Of a stretch of DNA of 64,000 nucleotides, positions 8,400 through 18,221 are shown in pieces. Origin of the DNA: Planctomycetota bacterium. Its GTDB lineage: Bacteria; Planctomycetota; UBA1135; UBA2386. Position numbers and translations under genes: made by a program. Position 1 is the stretch's first letter, and each line of letters begins with the position of its first letter. The notes beneath the pieces are model-generated. The model saw nothing but the letters and a program-made list of their open reading frames with translations, searched no databases and was not told the origin of the DNA. The stretch lies in the NCBI GenBank assembly GCA_016794565.1, contig JAEUHQ010000078.1, positions 1 to 64,000 of the forward strand, written 5' to 3'.

Positions 8400-11300
8400 A
8401 TGAGTGACGACGACGTGTTCGCCCCGTTCGGCGGCCGCTTCGTCCTGCGGCACGAGTACGCGGGCGGCGAGGGTCGAACGCTGCGCGTGCGAGCGGACGA
8501 CGGTCGCGATCTCGTGCTCAAAGTGCTGCCTGCGGGTGCCGAACCGGTCGAGGCGTCGCTGCTGCTCTCGTTGCGCCATCCGGCGATTCCCGCCGTGCGC
8601 GAAGTCGGTCGCCTGCCGGACGGCCGCGCGTTCGTCGTCCGCGATCACGTCGAAGGCACGCCCATGCGTGTGCTGCCGCGCGATCCCGCCGCGCTGTCCG
8701 CGGTACTGCAGCAGCTCCTGGAAGTCCTCGCGTACGTGCACTTGCGCGGTGTGCTGCACCTCGATCTGAAACCTGCGAATCTCGTGCTCGACGCGAGCGG
8801 CAGCGTGCATCTGCTCGACTTCGGACTCGGAGTCCGCGGCGGAGCAGCCGGCCGGGGCGGCACGCCGTTCTTCGCTGCTCCCGAACTGCTGCTCGGTGGC
8901 GTGCCCGATGCACGGGCCGACCTCTTCTCCGTCGGCGCGATGGTCGCCCAGGCGCTGTGGCCCGGTGGAGGACCGCCGTTCGCGGGCTTCGTCGCGGCGT
9001 TCCCCGGCGCGGACTTCTTCGTGGCGTCGGGGCTCGCACGCGACGCCCTGCCGGCGCCGTTCGGCCGATTCGTCGCGGGCTGTGTGTCGCGTCGTCCGGC
9101 GCGCCGTTTTCCCGATGCGCAGAGTGCGCTCGAAGCGCTGTGCGGCGGCAGCGGTCGTCCGGCGCCGTCGCTGCTCGCGCCCGATCCGGTCACCGTCTTC
9201 GCGAACGAACTGCGTGCCGCGGCCGCGGTAGAGTCGCGCGACGTCGTGTTGTGCGGCGCCGATCCCTCGGATCGCCGCTCCCTCGCGATGCATCTCGTCG
9301 CGACGTTGCGCGGCGTGCAACGGCTCGTCGAGTCGCGGGACGAACTGCGCCTGGTGCGGAGCGCCGCCGCCGAGTCGTTGAGGATCGTGCTGCCGCCGCT
9401 CGACGCCGAGAGGCTGCTGTCGCATCTGCACGGGGCGCTGGGACTCGACGGCCCCTCGGCGGATGCGGCGGCGCAGTGGCTCGTGGCGCGCGGCGCCAGC
9501 GTCGCGGCCGTTCACGCGACGCTGCTCGGCCTGCTGAAGTCGGGCGAACTGGTGCCCTCCGGCATGCGCTGGGCCTGGCCGGCGGCCCGCAGCGGCCGCC
9601 TCGAGGGGGCGCACGAGACGGCGCCCGCGGACGAAGGGACAGCGTCGTCGTCGCCGGCGCGCATCCGCGCGATCGCTGCGGCGGGCCACTGCGAGCGGGC
9701 CATTGCCCTGTGGCAACGGGCGGCGGCGGTGGACCCGGCCCGCGAGGAGCCTTGTCGGGAAGCCCTGGTCGAAGGCCTGCTCGACGGCGGCGAACCGTTG
9801 CGCGCACTGCCGTTCTCGACGGGCCTGCCGGTGCTGCGCGCCCAGGCGCTGTTCGAGACCGGCCGTACCGCGGCGGCCCGGCGCGAGATGGCAACCGCGG
9901 GCGAGCGACCGGCGACGCCGCGACACCGCCGCGTCGCGGCGCAGATGGCGATGGCGGCCGGCGACCGTGCCACCGCGGCGACATTGCTGCGGCAACCCGA
10001 CGCTTCGGTGCTGGAGCAGCTCACACTCGCTGCGGTCCACGAGCAGGCCGGCGAACTGGAGGAGAGCGAGCGCCTCCTGCGCGAGTGGACGCCGCGTCTG
10101 TCGGTCGCCGAGCAGCCGTTTGCGTGTGCGAGTGCCCACACGGTGCACGGCCATGTCCTGCGCCGTCGCGGCGACCTCGTCGGTGCGCGCGCGCAGTTCG
10201 AGCGTGCGTCCGAGCTCCTGTTCTCGATCGGCCACGTCCGGCACGCTGCCAGCGCACGCCTCAATCTCGGCGTGATCGCGAAGGACCTGCAGGAGCACGC
10301 TCTCGCGGTGGAGTGTCTGCGCGAAGCGAGGACGATGTACACGCACGTCGGCGATGGCGTCGGCGCCGCGATCGCGGCCGCCAACCTCGGCATCGCGGCG
10401 CTGGCGAGGGGCGATGCTGCGGCGGCGCGCCCGTGGCTCGAGGACGCGGCGCACACCTTGCTCGAGTCGGGCAGTGTGGCCGCCGGCCGCCTCGCCCAGG
10501 CCATGCTCGCACGCGCCCACGCCGAACTCGGCGACGTCGCAGGCGCGGAAGGGACGGTGCGGGCAATCGGCGAGCCGGCTTCGGATAGAGTCCGCGCCGA
10601 AGTGGATGCCGTGAACGCGCTGCTGGCCGCCAGGCGAGCCGGTGCCGACGCGAGTCCCTGCGTCCCCGACTCCACGATGCAAGGCCAAGGTCCGAGCCGC
10701 GAACTGTTCCGCACGTTCCTCGCCGTCAACCGGCAGCTCGCGCAGGAGAACGACCTGGACAAGGCGATGCGTCACCTGCTCGACGCGGCGGTGACGTTGA
10801 CCGGCGGTCGCATCGGCTACCTGCTCGTCGCGCGCGACGATGGCATGCGGCGCGAATTCCAGAGCGGCGACAGCGGCCCATCGGGTCAGGCGTTCAGCCG
10901 CTCCCTCGCGAATCGTGCGATGCAGGTGCAGCGAACGCTCACCGGCGCCGACGGACTCGCGGATCGCGATCTCCAGGATGCGCCGTCGATCAAGAACCTG
11001 CAGATCCGCTCCGCGATCTGTTCCCCGTTCCGTTCCGCGGGAGGAACGCTCGGTGCGATCTACGTGGAGCATCCCGGCCGTGCCGGTGTGTTCGCGGACG
11101 CCGACAAGGAGGCGCTCGAAGTGCTCGCCGACCAGGCGGCGATCGCCGTCGACCGCATGCTGCGCGAGGAGGCGATGGCCAAGGAGCTGACCGCGAGTCG
11201 CCGCGAACTCGCGGTCGTGAAGCGCGCCTCGCGCCGCGAGTCGACGCAGCTGCTGGGCGACAGCCGCCCGATGCGCGACCTGCGAGCCCAGATCGACAAG

Positions 11301-12173
11301 CTGGCGCCGCTCGAGCTGCCGGTGCTGGTGCTCGGCGAAACGGGCAGCGGCAAGGAACTCGTCGCCCGCGCGCTGCACGAACGCAGCCATCGCCATCGCG
11401 GGCCGTTCGTCGCGGAGAACTGTTCCGTGCTGCCGCCCGAGCTGATGGAGCGCGAGTTGTTCGGCCACGTGCAGGGCGCGTTCACCGGCGCCGACCGCGA
11501 TCGACCGGGGCTGCTCGAACTCGCGAACGGCGGCACGTTGTTCCTCGACGAAGTCGGAGACATGCCTGCGGCGCTGCAGGTGAAGCTGCTTCGTGCGTTG
11601 CAAGAGCAGTCGATCCGCCGCGTCGGCGGGACGGAGAACGTGGCCCTCGATCTGCGGCTCGTCGCGGCGACGCACAAGGACCTGCGCGCGATGGTGCAGC
11701 GCGGTGAGTTTCGCGAGGACCTGTTCTTCCGGCTCGCCGCCGTCGAGGTGAAGGTGCCCCCGCTGCGGGAGCGCGGCGGCGACATCGTGCAGCTCGCGGA
11801 GCACTTCGTCCGCAGGCACGGGGAGGAGCGCGGACGCGCATTGCGCCTCCACGCGGCGGCGAAGCAGGCACTGCTGGCCTATCCGTGGCCCGGCAACGTG
11901 CGCGAACTCGATCACGTGATCGCGCGCGCCGCGCTCCTCTGCGAAAGCGAGGAGGTCGTGGGGCTCGACCTGCCGCAGGCGCCGGTCGGCGGAGCAGCCG
12001 CCGTCGTTCCGCCCTCGTCGCCGGCCGAGGTGGTGACGCTGAAGGAAGCGGAGCGACGTGCGATCGTCGCCGCGATGCAGGCGTGCGGCGGGGACAAGGC
12101 GAAGACGGCGCGCGCACTCGAGATCTCGCGCACGGCTCTGTACGAGAAGCTGAAGCGGCACGGCGCCGGTTAG
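8400..12173 (+). CDS. Ser/Thr kinase - TPR - GAF - sigma-54 activator fusion
   Basis: 1257 residues, no membrane segment. The N-terminal kinase domain (about 10-270) has K41, D122 in HLDLKPAN (the usual R before D is L, so a non-RD kinase) and D140 in DFGLG. The middle (about 415-720) is Ala/Leu-rich helical repeats of TPR type. A GAF-like domain spans about 764-920. The AAA+ sigma-54 activator domain follows: Walker A GETGSGKE (979-986), GAFTGA (1026-1031) and LFLDEVGD, then WPGNVREL. A Fis-type helix-turn-helix fills the last 42 residues. The intact GAFTGA loop means it should contact sigma-54 and remodel closed promoters. Control is probably by ligand at GAF or TPR and possibly by the kinase. 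The architecture resembles myxobacterial and planctomycete kinase-activators. Its target promoters are not visible here. Confidence 0.9.
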   Translation: MSDDDVFAPFGGRFVLRHEYAGGEGRTLRVRADDGRDLVLKVLPAGAEPVEASLLLSLRHPAIPAVREVGRLPDGRAFVVRDHVEGTPMRVLPRDPAALSAVLQQLLEVLAYVHLRGVLHLDLKPANLVLDASGSVHLLDFGLGVRGGAAGRGGTPFFAAPELLLGGVPDARADLFSVGAMVAQALWPGGGPPFAGFVAAFPGADFFVASGLARDALPAPFGRFVAGCVSRRPARRFPDAQSALEALCGGSGRPAPSLLAPDPVTVFANELRAAAAVESRDVVLCGADPSDRRSLAMHLVATLRGVQRLVESRDELRLVRSAAAESLRIVLPPLDAERLLSHLHGALGLDGPSADAAAQWLVARGASVAAVHATLLGLLKSGELVPSGMRWAWPAARSGRLEGAHETAPADEGTASSSPARIRAIAAAGHCERAIALWQRAAAVDPAREEPCREALVEGLLDGGEPLRALPFSTGLPVLRAQALFETGRTAAARREMATAGERPATPRHRRVAAQMAMAAGDRATAATLLRQPDASVLEQLTLAAVHEQAGELEESERLLREWTPRLSVAEQPFACASAHTVHGHVLRRRGDLVGARAQFERASELLFSIGHVRHAASARLNLGVIAKDLQEHALAVECLREARTMYTHVGDGVGAAIAAANLGIAALARGDAAAARPWLEDAAHTLLESGSVAAGRLAQAMLARAHAELGDVAGAEGTVRAIGEPASDRVRAEVDAVNALLAARRAGADASPCVPDSTMQGQGPSRELFRTFLAVNRQLAQENDLDKAMRHLLDAAVTLTGGRIGYLLVARDDGMRREFQSGDSGPSGQAFSRSLANRAMQVQRTLTGADGLADRDLQDAPSIKNLQIRSAICSPFRSAGGTLGAIYVEHPGRAGVFADADKEALEVLADQAAIAVDRMLREEAMAKELTASRRELAVVKRASRRESTQLLGDSRPMRDLRAQIDKLAPLELPVLVLGETGSGKELVARALHERSHRHRGPFVAENCSVLPPELMERELFGHVQGAFTGADRDRPGLLELANGGTLFLDEVGDMPAALQVKLLRALQEQSIRRVGGTENVALDLRLVAATHKDLRAMVQRGEFREDLFFRLAAVEVKVPPLRERGGDIVQLAEHFVRRHGEERGRALRLHAAAKQALLAYPWPGNVRELDHVIARAALLCESEEVVGLDLPQAPVGGAAAVVPPSSPAEVVTLKEAERRAIVAAMQACGGDKAKTARALEISRTALYEKLKRHGAG

Positions 12174-12226
12174 CGGCCGTAGGAGTCCAGTGTCCTGGAG
12201 GGCGTCGACGTCTCGGTGAGGTTCGC

Positions 12227-12232
12227 TAGCAT
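12227..12232 (+). promoter_or_regulatory. -10-like TAGCAT before the frameshifted gene
   Basis: TAGCAT overlaps the ATG at 12231, so transcription would start about 12239 and the next ATG, 12243, is the more likely start codon. Confidence 0.35.
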
Positions 12233-12242
12233 GCGCCCCTCG

Positions 12243-12664
12243 ATGGGAAGAACCGATCGAATCCTCGCCGTCTGGTCGTGCACTGCGCTCCTCGCCGCCC
12301 AGGGCCCCGCGCCCAAGGACCCCGCGCTCAAGGACGAGGTCGAGCTCGACAAACAGGTCGCGCAGTTGCTGGTCGGCTACGCCCGTGTCGCCGAGAGCAG
12401 CAGGCTGCCGTCGAGCGGATGGAGAACTTCCGCGCGCCAGTGCGCTCCAAGGTCTGGACGTTCGCCCTGTGGTTGCTCGCGCGCTACCCCGAGCAATGGG
12501 CTGCGCTGTTCGTCGCGCTCGGTCAGGAGCCGCGGTTGCCGGAGGACGTCACGCGGATCTTCGGTGAAGTGCTGAAGCGCGATCCGGCCGAGCTCGACGA
12601 CGAGTGGCGGGAATGGGTGCGCCGTGGTTCGCCGATCGGCAAGGCGAGCGGTTTCCCGCAGTAG
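12243..12664 (+). pseudogene. Small exported protein, frame broken near 12395
   Basis: Two overlapping frames together make one sensible product. From ATG 12243 the first frame gives a signal-peptide-like N-terminus ([14 protein letters not shown]) and runs to about YARVAE. The natural continuation ([11 protein letters not shown], then [15 protein letters not shown] to the stop at 12664) lies in another frame. Removing one AG from GAGAG at 12393-12397 would join them as [13 protein letters not shown], giving about 139 residues. The tail ([24 protein letters not shown]) resembles the end of larger DUF1570-type planctomycete proteins, so this may be a remnant domain. It is either a recent dinucleotide-slippage mutation or a sequencing error; no classical slippery heptamer is present. 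Function unknown. Confidence 0.6.
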
Positions 12665-12848
12665 AGGCACTGCGCCGTTCCGCCCCGAGACGACCCCGTG
12701 TGCGGATCCCGGGCGCGGCGCGTGCCGGCGTGTCCGGATGGCGTACGTCGGCGGGCCGCTGCTGCCGGCGGCATCGCCTTTGCTCGGTGCCCTGGCCGCC
12801 GCGGCGGCACCCGGCGTAGGGCGGTCCCGACGCTTCGCCGCACCGTGG

Positions 12849-12854
12849 TAGATT
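12849..12854 (+). promoter_or_regulatory. -10-like TAGATT, 18 nt before the next start codon
   Basis: TAGATT is the only AT-rich hexamer in the 208-bp gap 12665-12872 and sits 18 nt before ATG 12873, implying a leader of about a dozen nucleotides. The rest of the gap shows no gene or convincing structure. Confidence 0.4.
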
Positions 12855-12872
12855 CCTCGACCCCGACCTTCG

Positions 12873-14552
12873 ATGTCCGCAACCCGACGCCTCCTCCTGC
12901 TCGCCGCGCTGTTCACGCCGTCCGTGCTCATGGCGCAGACGCTGACCCTCGCCGAGGGCGCTCCCGGTTCGCTCCGGATCGTGGCTCTCGACGAGAACGA
13001 TCCGAACGGCGGTGACTCGGTCGTTCTCCAGGACGCGGAGTTCGTCCCGATCGAGATGACGGGGCGGACGATCGCGCACGAACTCGACGCCACGCGCGCC
13101 CGGCGCATCGAACGGAACGGCATCGTGCGCCTCGAACTGCCGAACGGGGGGCGTGTGTTCCGCTACCGCCGCGCCGCGGGTGCGTTCTGGGGTTTCTTGC
13201 ACGTCGCCGGCGACGGCACGCCGCGCGTGGTGCTCGAGCGAGCCGGCGTGGGCCCGCTCGCCGTGGACGATCCGTTCGCCGACCGCATCGCGATCGCCGA
13301 CGACGGCCAGCACGCGGCGGTCGTCCGCGCCGACGGCGCGATGCACGTCGTGCGGCTGGACGGCGGCCTCTTCACCAACGGACGCGCCGACTGGGTCGTC
13401 GGCGGCGTCGACGTGCTCCCGCTGTCGGTCATGCTCGGGCCGGCCTGTGTGTGGTTCCAGGGCGAGAGCGGTTCGTCGAACCCGGTGCACGTCTGGCGCT
13501 GCGATCTCACGGAGAACTCTCCGGTCGTGGACGTCTCGCCGCCGATCGCCGGGGGCGCGGACTTCAAGGACCAGATGGTGATGTCGCGCGACGGCTCCGT
13601 CGTCGTGTTCCTCTTCGGTCCGCAGCAGCAACAGCGGCTGTGGCGCGTCGGGACGGTCGGTGCGGCGACCGTGCTTCCCCCCGGACCCGGCAAGTACGAA
13701 GAACCCGGCTACCTGCCGGAAGAGCCGGGCGAGCCGGCGATGCTGCTGAACGACGACGGCAGTCGCCTGTTCTACGTCGACGCCGACGTTCGCGACGAGC
13801 TGTACCTGCTCGACATGACGGGCCAGAACCCGCCGCTCGCGATGACGGAGGATGCGGTGTTCCAGCCGTACATCGGTGTGCACATCCTGCCGAAGTTCGC
13901 CGGCAGCTCGCTGCTCATCGCGATCGGCGACCCGGGCCAGATGGACTGGTTCCGCGCATCGTTGGCGCCCGCTGGTGGCACCGTGACGAACCTGACGGGC
14001 ACCGGCTCGTTCGTGTCGCCGTTCCCCGCGGGCACGATCGATCCTGTGCAGGCTGCTTCGGTCGGCACCCGACTGCTCGCGGTGGAGCAGCAAGCGGCCG
14101 GCCTCACGCTGCGTCAGATCGATGCGTCGACCGGGGCGCAGGCGCCGTTGCCCCAGGGTGTGCTCGGCATTCCGAAGGCGGGCAGTGCGACGGCCGGTGC
14201 CGCGGACCTGCTCGTGCAGACCGTCGACGGCGACTCCGTGTTCGCCGGCGCGGACGGCTCGCTGCTCTTCACGCTGCCGCCCGAGTTGCTGCTCACTCCG
14301 CCCGTGCGGGGCCCGCAGTTCTCGGGAACCTGGCTGCACCTCTCGATCCAGTTCGGAATCCCCGTCTTCTACGCACCGCAAGGCATCGTGAGCCTGCCGC
14401 TCGAGTTCGGTCTCGAGCAGATCGTGATGACTGCGGCCGGTGGCGCCGTCCTCGTCGGGTCGACGCTGCGTTACCTCGCGCTCGGTCGTTTCGAAACGCT
14501 CGTGCGTCCCGCGGCGACGTTCCGGAGCGTGTTGTCGGGCGCCGGCGGCTGA
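12873..14552 (+). CDS. Exported protein, possible beta-propeller, function unknown
   Basis: 559 residues. A clear signal peptide (residues 1-21, LLLLAALFTPSVLMAQ) marks export. The remainder is beta-rich with recurring short motifs of the type DDG-x-x-x/DGS followed by hydrophobic strands (IADDGQHAAV, SRDGSVVVFL, NDDGSRLFYV). These recur about every 50-100 residues, as in TolB-like or WD-like propellers. There are no obvious catalytic residues, no lipobox and no sorting signal. It shares the pattern of the many large exported proteins in this window but not their C-terminal module. It is flanked by non-coding gaps of 208 and 343 bp, so it is probably transcribed alone. The propeller reading is inference from strand periodicity. 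Confidence 0.7.
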   Translation: MSATRRLLLLAALFTPSVLMAQTLTLAEGAPGSLRIVALDENDPNGGDSVVLQDAEFVPIEMTGRTIAHELDATRARRIERNGIVRLELPNGGRVFRYRRAAGAFWGFLHVAGDGTPRVVLERAGVGPLAVDDPFADRIAIADDGQHAAVVRADGAMHVVRLDGGLFTNGRADWVVGGVDVLPLSVMLGPACVWFQGESGSSNPVHVWRCDLTENSPVVDVSPPIAGGADFKDQMVMSRDGSVVVFLFGPQQQQRLWRVGTVGAATVLPPGPGKYEEPGYLPEEPGEPAMLLNDDGSRLFYVDADVRDELYLLDMTGQNPPLAMTEDAVFQPYIGVHILPKFAGSSLLIAIGDPGQMDWFRASLAPAGGTVTNLTGTGSFVSPFPAGTIDPVQAASVGTRLLAVEQQAAGLTLRQIDASTGAQAPLPQGVLGIPKAGSATAGAADLLVQTVDGDSVFAGADGSLLFTLPPELLLTPPVRGPQFSGTWLHLSIQFGIPVFYAPQGIVSLPLEFGLEQIVMTAAGGAVLVGSTLRYLALGRFETLVRPAATFRSVLSGAGG

Positions 14553-14895
14553 GCCTCGTTCGAGCGATCGTGGCCAGTGTGAGCCCCGGCGGCGTTGCCC
14601 TCGAACTGCCGCCGAGTGCCGGCCGTGGATCCTTGGCTCGGACACTCCTCGCTCCCGGCAAGCCGCCGACGGGGCGGGGTCTCTCGATCCCGTCACCGCC
14701 CGGCTGCGCCCTGGCATCGGGGGCACGGCACGCCGCTCGCGCGCGCGTCCCGACCCGCCGCAACGCTCCGGGCGGTGCTGTCAGGCGCAAGCGCCCGACC
14801 TGCCCCGCGCCGATTGCGACGGCGTTCCCAGTCGCGCCGCCATGCGCCATACTTCGGAACCCTTGTCCCCTGGCGCGCGGCAACGCGCTCCGATC
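14553..14895 (+). other. 343-bp non-coding gap
   Basis: No frame here has family resemblance or a plausible start. The only structures seen are a short GGCGCAAGCGCC hairpin (14784-14795) and a promoter-like pair at 14825-14853 serving the subtilase gene. Confidence 0.5.
14825..14853 (+). promoter_or_regulatory. Candidate promoter of the subtilase gene
   Basis: TTCCCA (14825-14830) and CATACT (14848-14853) are separated by 17 bp, each four of six to the sigma-70 consensus, 42 bp before ATG 14896. The -10 box is identical to that at 8316. Confidence 0.45.
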
Positions 14896-17364
14896 ATGAC
14901 GCTGCGCGCCGCTCTCCCATGCGTGTCCCTGGCCCTGGTCTGCGCGTCCGTGCGCGCCCAGTCCGCCCCGGTCGTGCACTACGTCGTCGGTGGCATCGAC
15001 GTGCAGCGATGGGTCGAGAGCGGCGAGTCGAAGGCTTCCTGGCAGCGTCAAGGGGAACCGCTGCGGCCCCTGCTCACGCCCGACGATCGGCTGCACTTCC
15101 TGCTGCAGTCGTTCGATCCGCTCGTCGGCGTGCCGCAGTTCGTCGCTCCGCTGGACGCACCCGTCGGCACCCGGCTCCGGATCGTGCAGTTCCAGACGCA
15201 GATCCTCGAGCCGTACCGCAAGCAGGTCGAGCAGGCGGGCGCCGAGATCCTGCACTACCTGCCCGCGAACGCGCTGTTCGTCCGTTGCGATGCGGCCGTC
15301 GTCCCGGTGCTCGAGGCGCTGCCGTCGGTGCGCTGGGTCGGCGATCTGGCGAATGCGTTCAAGCTCGACGCGGCGTTGCGCGCGTTCCTCGTCGCGGGCG
15401 GCACCGCGGGAGTCGAGTGCAATCTCGTGCTCGGCCGCAAGACCGACCGGGCGCAGCTGATCGCGCGCATCGGCGGCTTGCAGGGGCAGCTCGTCGACGC
15501 GTGCGACGGTTCGGTCATGGTCCGGGCGAAGCTCACGCCCTCGCAGCTCGGTGCGTTGCTCGAGACCGACGTCGTGACCTGGGCCGACCTCGCCGGACCG
15601 GACGGCGTCGACATGGACCACGCGCGCACGCAGGGTGGCGCGGATGCCGTCGAGGCGATCGCCGGCTACCGGGGCCAGGGTGTGCGGGCCGAGATCACGG
15701 AGGCGTTCGACGAAACGCACCAGGACCTCGCCGGGCGCGTCACCGTGCGCGGCACGAACTTCGCCACCGACCATGGGCACTGCACGGCGGGCATCGTCGG
15801 CGGCAGCGGCGCCGGCAATGCCGCGGCGCGCGGGCTCCTGCCGGAGTGCGATCTGATCGAAGGCGCCTACTCCTCGTCGACGCACTACAGCCAGATCCAG
15901 GGCAGTGTGAACCCGCTGCTTCCCTGGCGCACGATGGTCGCGACGGCGAGCTGGGGAGCGGCACTCTCGACGACCTACAACGCGGTTTCGCAGGCGATGG
16001 ACGACGCGCTGTTCGACAGCGACCTCACGCGACTGAACAGCATGAGCAACAACGGCAACCAGACTTGCCGGCCCGAGGCCTGGGCGAAGAACATCATCTC
16101 CGTCGGCGGAGTGCGACACCTCGACGACGCGTTCCCGGGCAACGACCACTGGTGGTGGCCGGGGGAGATCGGCGCGGCGAGCATCGGCCCGGCGACCGAC
16201 GGTCGCATCAAGCCGGACATCGTCGCCTACTACGACTGGGTGCAGACGACCGACCTGCCCGGCACCGCCGGTTACACCGCGACCGCCTACACGCTCGACT
16301 TCAACGGCACGTCCGCGGCGACGCCGATCGTCGCCGGCTACGTCGGCCTGCTGCAGCAGATGTTCACCGACGGTGTGTTCGGCAATCCGCTGCCGCTGCC
16401 GGCGGCGGCGGCGAACCGCTTCGCGAACAGGCCGCACATGACGACGAGCAAGGCGCTGCTGTGCAACACGGCCTCGCAGTACTCGTTCGCCGGCACCGGC
16501 CACGACCTCACGCGAACGCACCAGGGCTGGGGTTTCCCCGGCGCCGACCGCGCGTACGCGAACCGGCGGCACATGCTCGTCGTCGACGAGTACGAAACGC
16601 TGTCGCTCGGACAGACCCGCGAATACTGGGTGAACGTCGCGCCGGGCACCGCGGAGTTCCGCGCGACGCTGACCTGGGCCGATCCCGCGGCGCAGTCGAA
16701 CGCCAGCATCCATCTCGTCAACGACCTGAACCTCAAGGTCACGCGCTTCGCGGACGGCACGTTCTGGTGGGGCAACCACGGCCTCGAGGTCGGCACCGTG
16801 TCGACGCCGTTCGGTCTCGCCGACGACCGCAACTCGCTCGAATCCGTCTACCTCGCGAATCCGCAGCCCGGCGCCTACCGGGTCGCCGTCGAGGCGGTGT
16901 CGATCGTCGAGGACGGCAAGGTCGAGACGCCGGCGCTCGACGTCGACTTCGCGCTCGTCTGCCATCCGCTCGGCGGCGGGTCGCACGTCGACACCGGGCT
17001 CCAGTTCGACCTGTCGTCTTCCGGCCCCGGCGACCTGCGCATGCACTGCGACAACGTGCCGGCCGCGGGCTGGAGCGAGGGCTTCACGGCGATGTCGTTC
17101 GACACGAGTCGCGGGCTCGGGTTCGGCGGCTTCTTCGGTCTCGAGGTCGACGGCATCACGGGCGGACTGTGGGTCCTGCCGATCGAAGTGGACAACGCGT
17201 TCCACTTCCCGAACGCGCCCGGCACCTACCCGTTCGTCGACTACGTCCTTCCCTCCTTCATCGTGACGTGGCTCGCCGGCTTCCAGGTGGACGGCGTCGT
17301 CCTCCTGCTCGAAGGCGGCGACGTCGCCTTCGCCAGCAACGTCGAGCGCATCACGCTGCAGTGA
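14896..17364 (+). CDS. Exported S8 (subtilisin/kexin-like) protein with altered catalytic Asp motif
   Basis: 822 residues from ATG 14896, which gives a signal peptide (about 1-21, VRAQ). Residues 50-230 resemble a propeptide-like region; the S8 domain follows at about 255-500. H293 sits in DHGHCTAGIVGG where the catalytic His is expected, the oxyanion Asn is in SNNGN (385-388), and S473 is in FNGTSAATP, an intact serine motif. The first motif, normally DTG, reads EITEAFDETH at 266-275. By spacing to the conserved TH, the catalytic Asp position is T268 (or E269 with a one-residue slip). Residues 560-700 look like a P-domain-type beta sandwich. The protein is either an inactive pseudoprotease or one using Glu. 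mqnD overlaps its stop by 4 bp. The S8 assignment is strong; activity is doubtful. Confidence 0.85.
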   Translation: MTLRAALPCVSLALVCASVRAQSAPVVHYVVGGIDVQRWVESGESKASWQRQGEPLRPLLTPDDRLHFLLQSFDPLVGVPQFVAPLDAPVGTRLRIVQFQTQILEPYRKQVEQAGAEILHYLPANALFVRCDAAVVPVLEALPSVRWVGDLANAFKLDAALRAFLVAGGTAGVECNLVLGRKTDRAQLIARIGGLQGQLVDACDGSVMVRAKLTPSQLGALLETDVVTWADLAGPDGVDMDHARTQGGADAVEAIAGYRGQGVRAEITEAFDETHQDLAGRVTVRGTNFATDHGHCTAGIVGGSGAGNAAARGLLPECDLIEGAYSSSTHYSQIQGSVNPLLPWRTMVATASWGAALSTTYNAVSQAMDDALFDSDLTRLNSMSNNGNQTCRPEAWAKNIISVGGVRHLDDAFPGNDHWWWPGEIGAASIGPATDGRIKPDIVAYYDWVQTTDLPGTAGYTATAYTLDFNGTSAATPIVAGYVGLLQQMFTDGVFGNPLPLPAAAANRFANRPHMTTSKALLCNTASQYSFAGTGHDLTRTHQGWGFPGADRAYANRRHMLVVDEYETLSLGQTREYWVNVAPGTAEFRATLTWADPAAQSNASIHLVNDLNLKVTRFADGTFWWGNHGLEVGTVSTPFGLADDRNSLESVYLANPQPGAYRVAVEAVSIVEDGKVETPALDVDFALVCHPLGGGSHVDTGLQFDLSSSGPGDLRMHCDNVPAAGWSEGFTAMSFDTSRGLGFGGFFGLEVDGITGGLWVLPIEVDNAFHFPNAPGTYPFVDYVLPSFIVTWLAGFQVDGVVLLLEGGDVAFASNVERITLQ

Positions 17365-18221
17365 ACGCCCGTTCCCGGCTGCGATTCGGGTTCTCGCCCT
17401 GCCCCAACGACACGTTCGCGTTCTGGGCGGCGACGCACGGCGCCGTCGCCGGTCCGGTGGAACTGGCGGCCGAGCTGGCGGACATCGAATCGCTGAACGA
17501 GCGCGCGATCGCGGACCGCGACCCGCTGCCGGTGACGAAGCTCAGCATCCCGGCGCTCGCACGCGTCGCCGACCGCTACGTCGCGCTGCCGTCGGGCGCT
17601 GCACTCGGCTTCGGCTGCGGTCCCCTGGTGGTGTGCCGTGCCGGCTCACCGCTGCGATCGCTCGCCGACCTCGGCGAAGCGCGCGTCGCGATCCCCGGCC
17701 ACAGCACCACTGCCCACCTGCTGCTGTCGGCGCTGGCGCCGGCGCCGCGTGAAGTGGTGGCGATGACGTTCGATCGGGTGATGCCGGTGGTGGCGTCGGG
17801 CGAGTTCGACGCCGGCCTCGTGATCCACGAGAGCCGCTTCACGTACCGCGAGCACGGGCTCGTCGAACTCGCCGACCTCGGCGTCGTGTGGGAACGGCAG
17901 ACCGGTGGTCCGCTGCCGCTCGCGGTCATCGCCGCGCGGCGCGAACTGGGCGGGCCGCTCTTGGGTGCGATCGGCGAGACGCTGCGCGCTTCGGTCGCGC
18001 TCGCGCGTCGCGAACCCGCGCGGCCGCGCGCGTTCGTGCGCGCGCACGCGCAGGAGATGGCGGACGACGTCTGCGATCGGCACATTGCCCTGTACGTGAA
18101 CGCCTTCTCCGAAGATCTGGGCAGCGTCGGTCGCCGCGCCATCGACGAACTCCTCGCGCGAGGTCGCGCGGCGGGCCTGCTGCCCCCCGAACCCTCGATT
18201 TCGCTCGGGGAGGACGGGTGA
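17361..18221 (+). CDS. mqnD: 1,4-dihydroxy-6-naphthoate synthase (futalosine pathway)
   Basis: 286 residues from GTG 17361, overlapping the subtilase stop as GTGA. MqnD converts cyclic de-hypoxanthine futalosine to 1,4-dihydroxy-6-naphthoate in the alternative menaquinone route. The N-terminal FGFSPCPNDTFAF (about 9-21) is the family signature, and KLSIPAL, GFGCGPLVV and PGHSTTAHLLL match the two-lobed periplasmic-binding-protein-like fold. The length is typical. No mqnA, B or C is in the window, so the pathway genes are scattered. The next gene overlaps it by 4 bp (GTGA), so subtilase, mqnD and hydrolase may be one transcript by accident of packing rather than by function. MqnA is the only close alternative; the SPCPNDTF motif favours MqnD. 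Confidence 0.92.
   Translation: MNARSRLRFGFSPCPNDTFAFWAATHGAVAGPVELAAELADIESLNERAIADRDPLPVTKLSIPALARVADRYVALPSGAALGFGCGPLVVCRAGSPLRSLADLGEARVAIPGHSTTAHLLLSALAPAPREVVAMTFDRVMPVVASGEFDAGLVIHESRFTYREHGLVELADLGVVWERQTGGPLPLAVIAARRELGGPLLGAIGETLRASVALARREPARPRAFVRAHAQEMADDVCDRHIALYVNAFSEDLGSVGRRAIDELLARGRAAGLLPPEPSISLGEDG

Noticed and set aside
7188..12161. 1657-codon minus-strand frame
   Set aside because: Only the part to 8216 is pyrC; the remainder is antisense to the kinase/sigma-54 regulator, whose domains are clear.
12393..12400. Programmed ribosomal frameshift in the split gene
   Set aside because: No X-XXY-YYZ heptamer, stimulatory hairpin or A-rich slip site is present; a dinucleotide indel explains it more simply.
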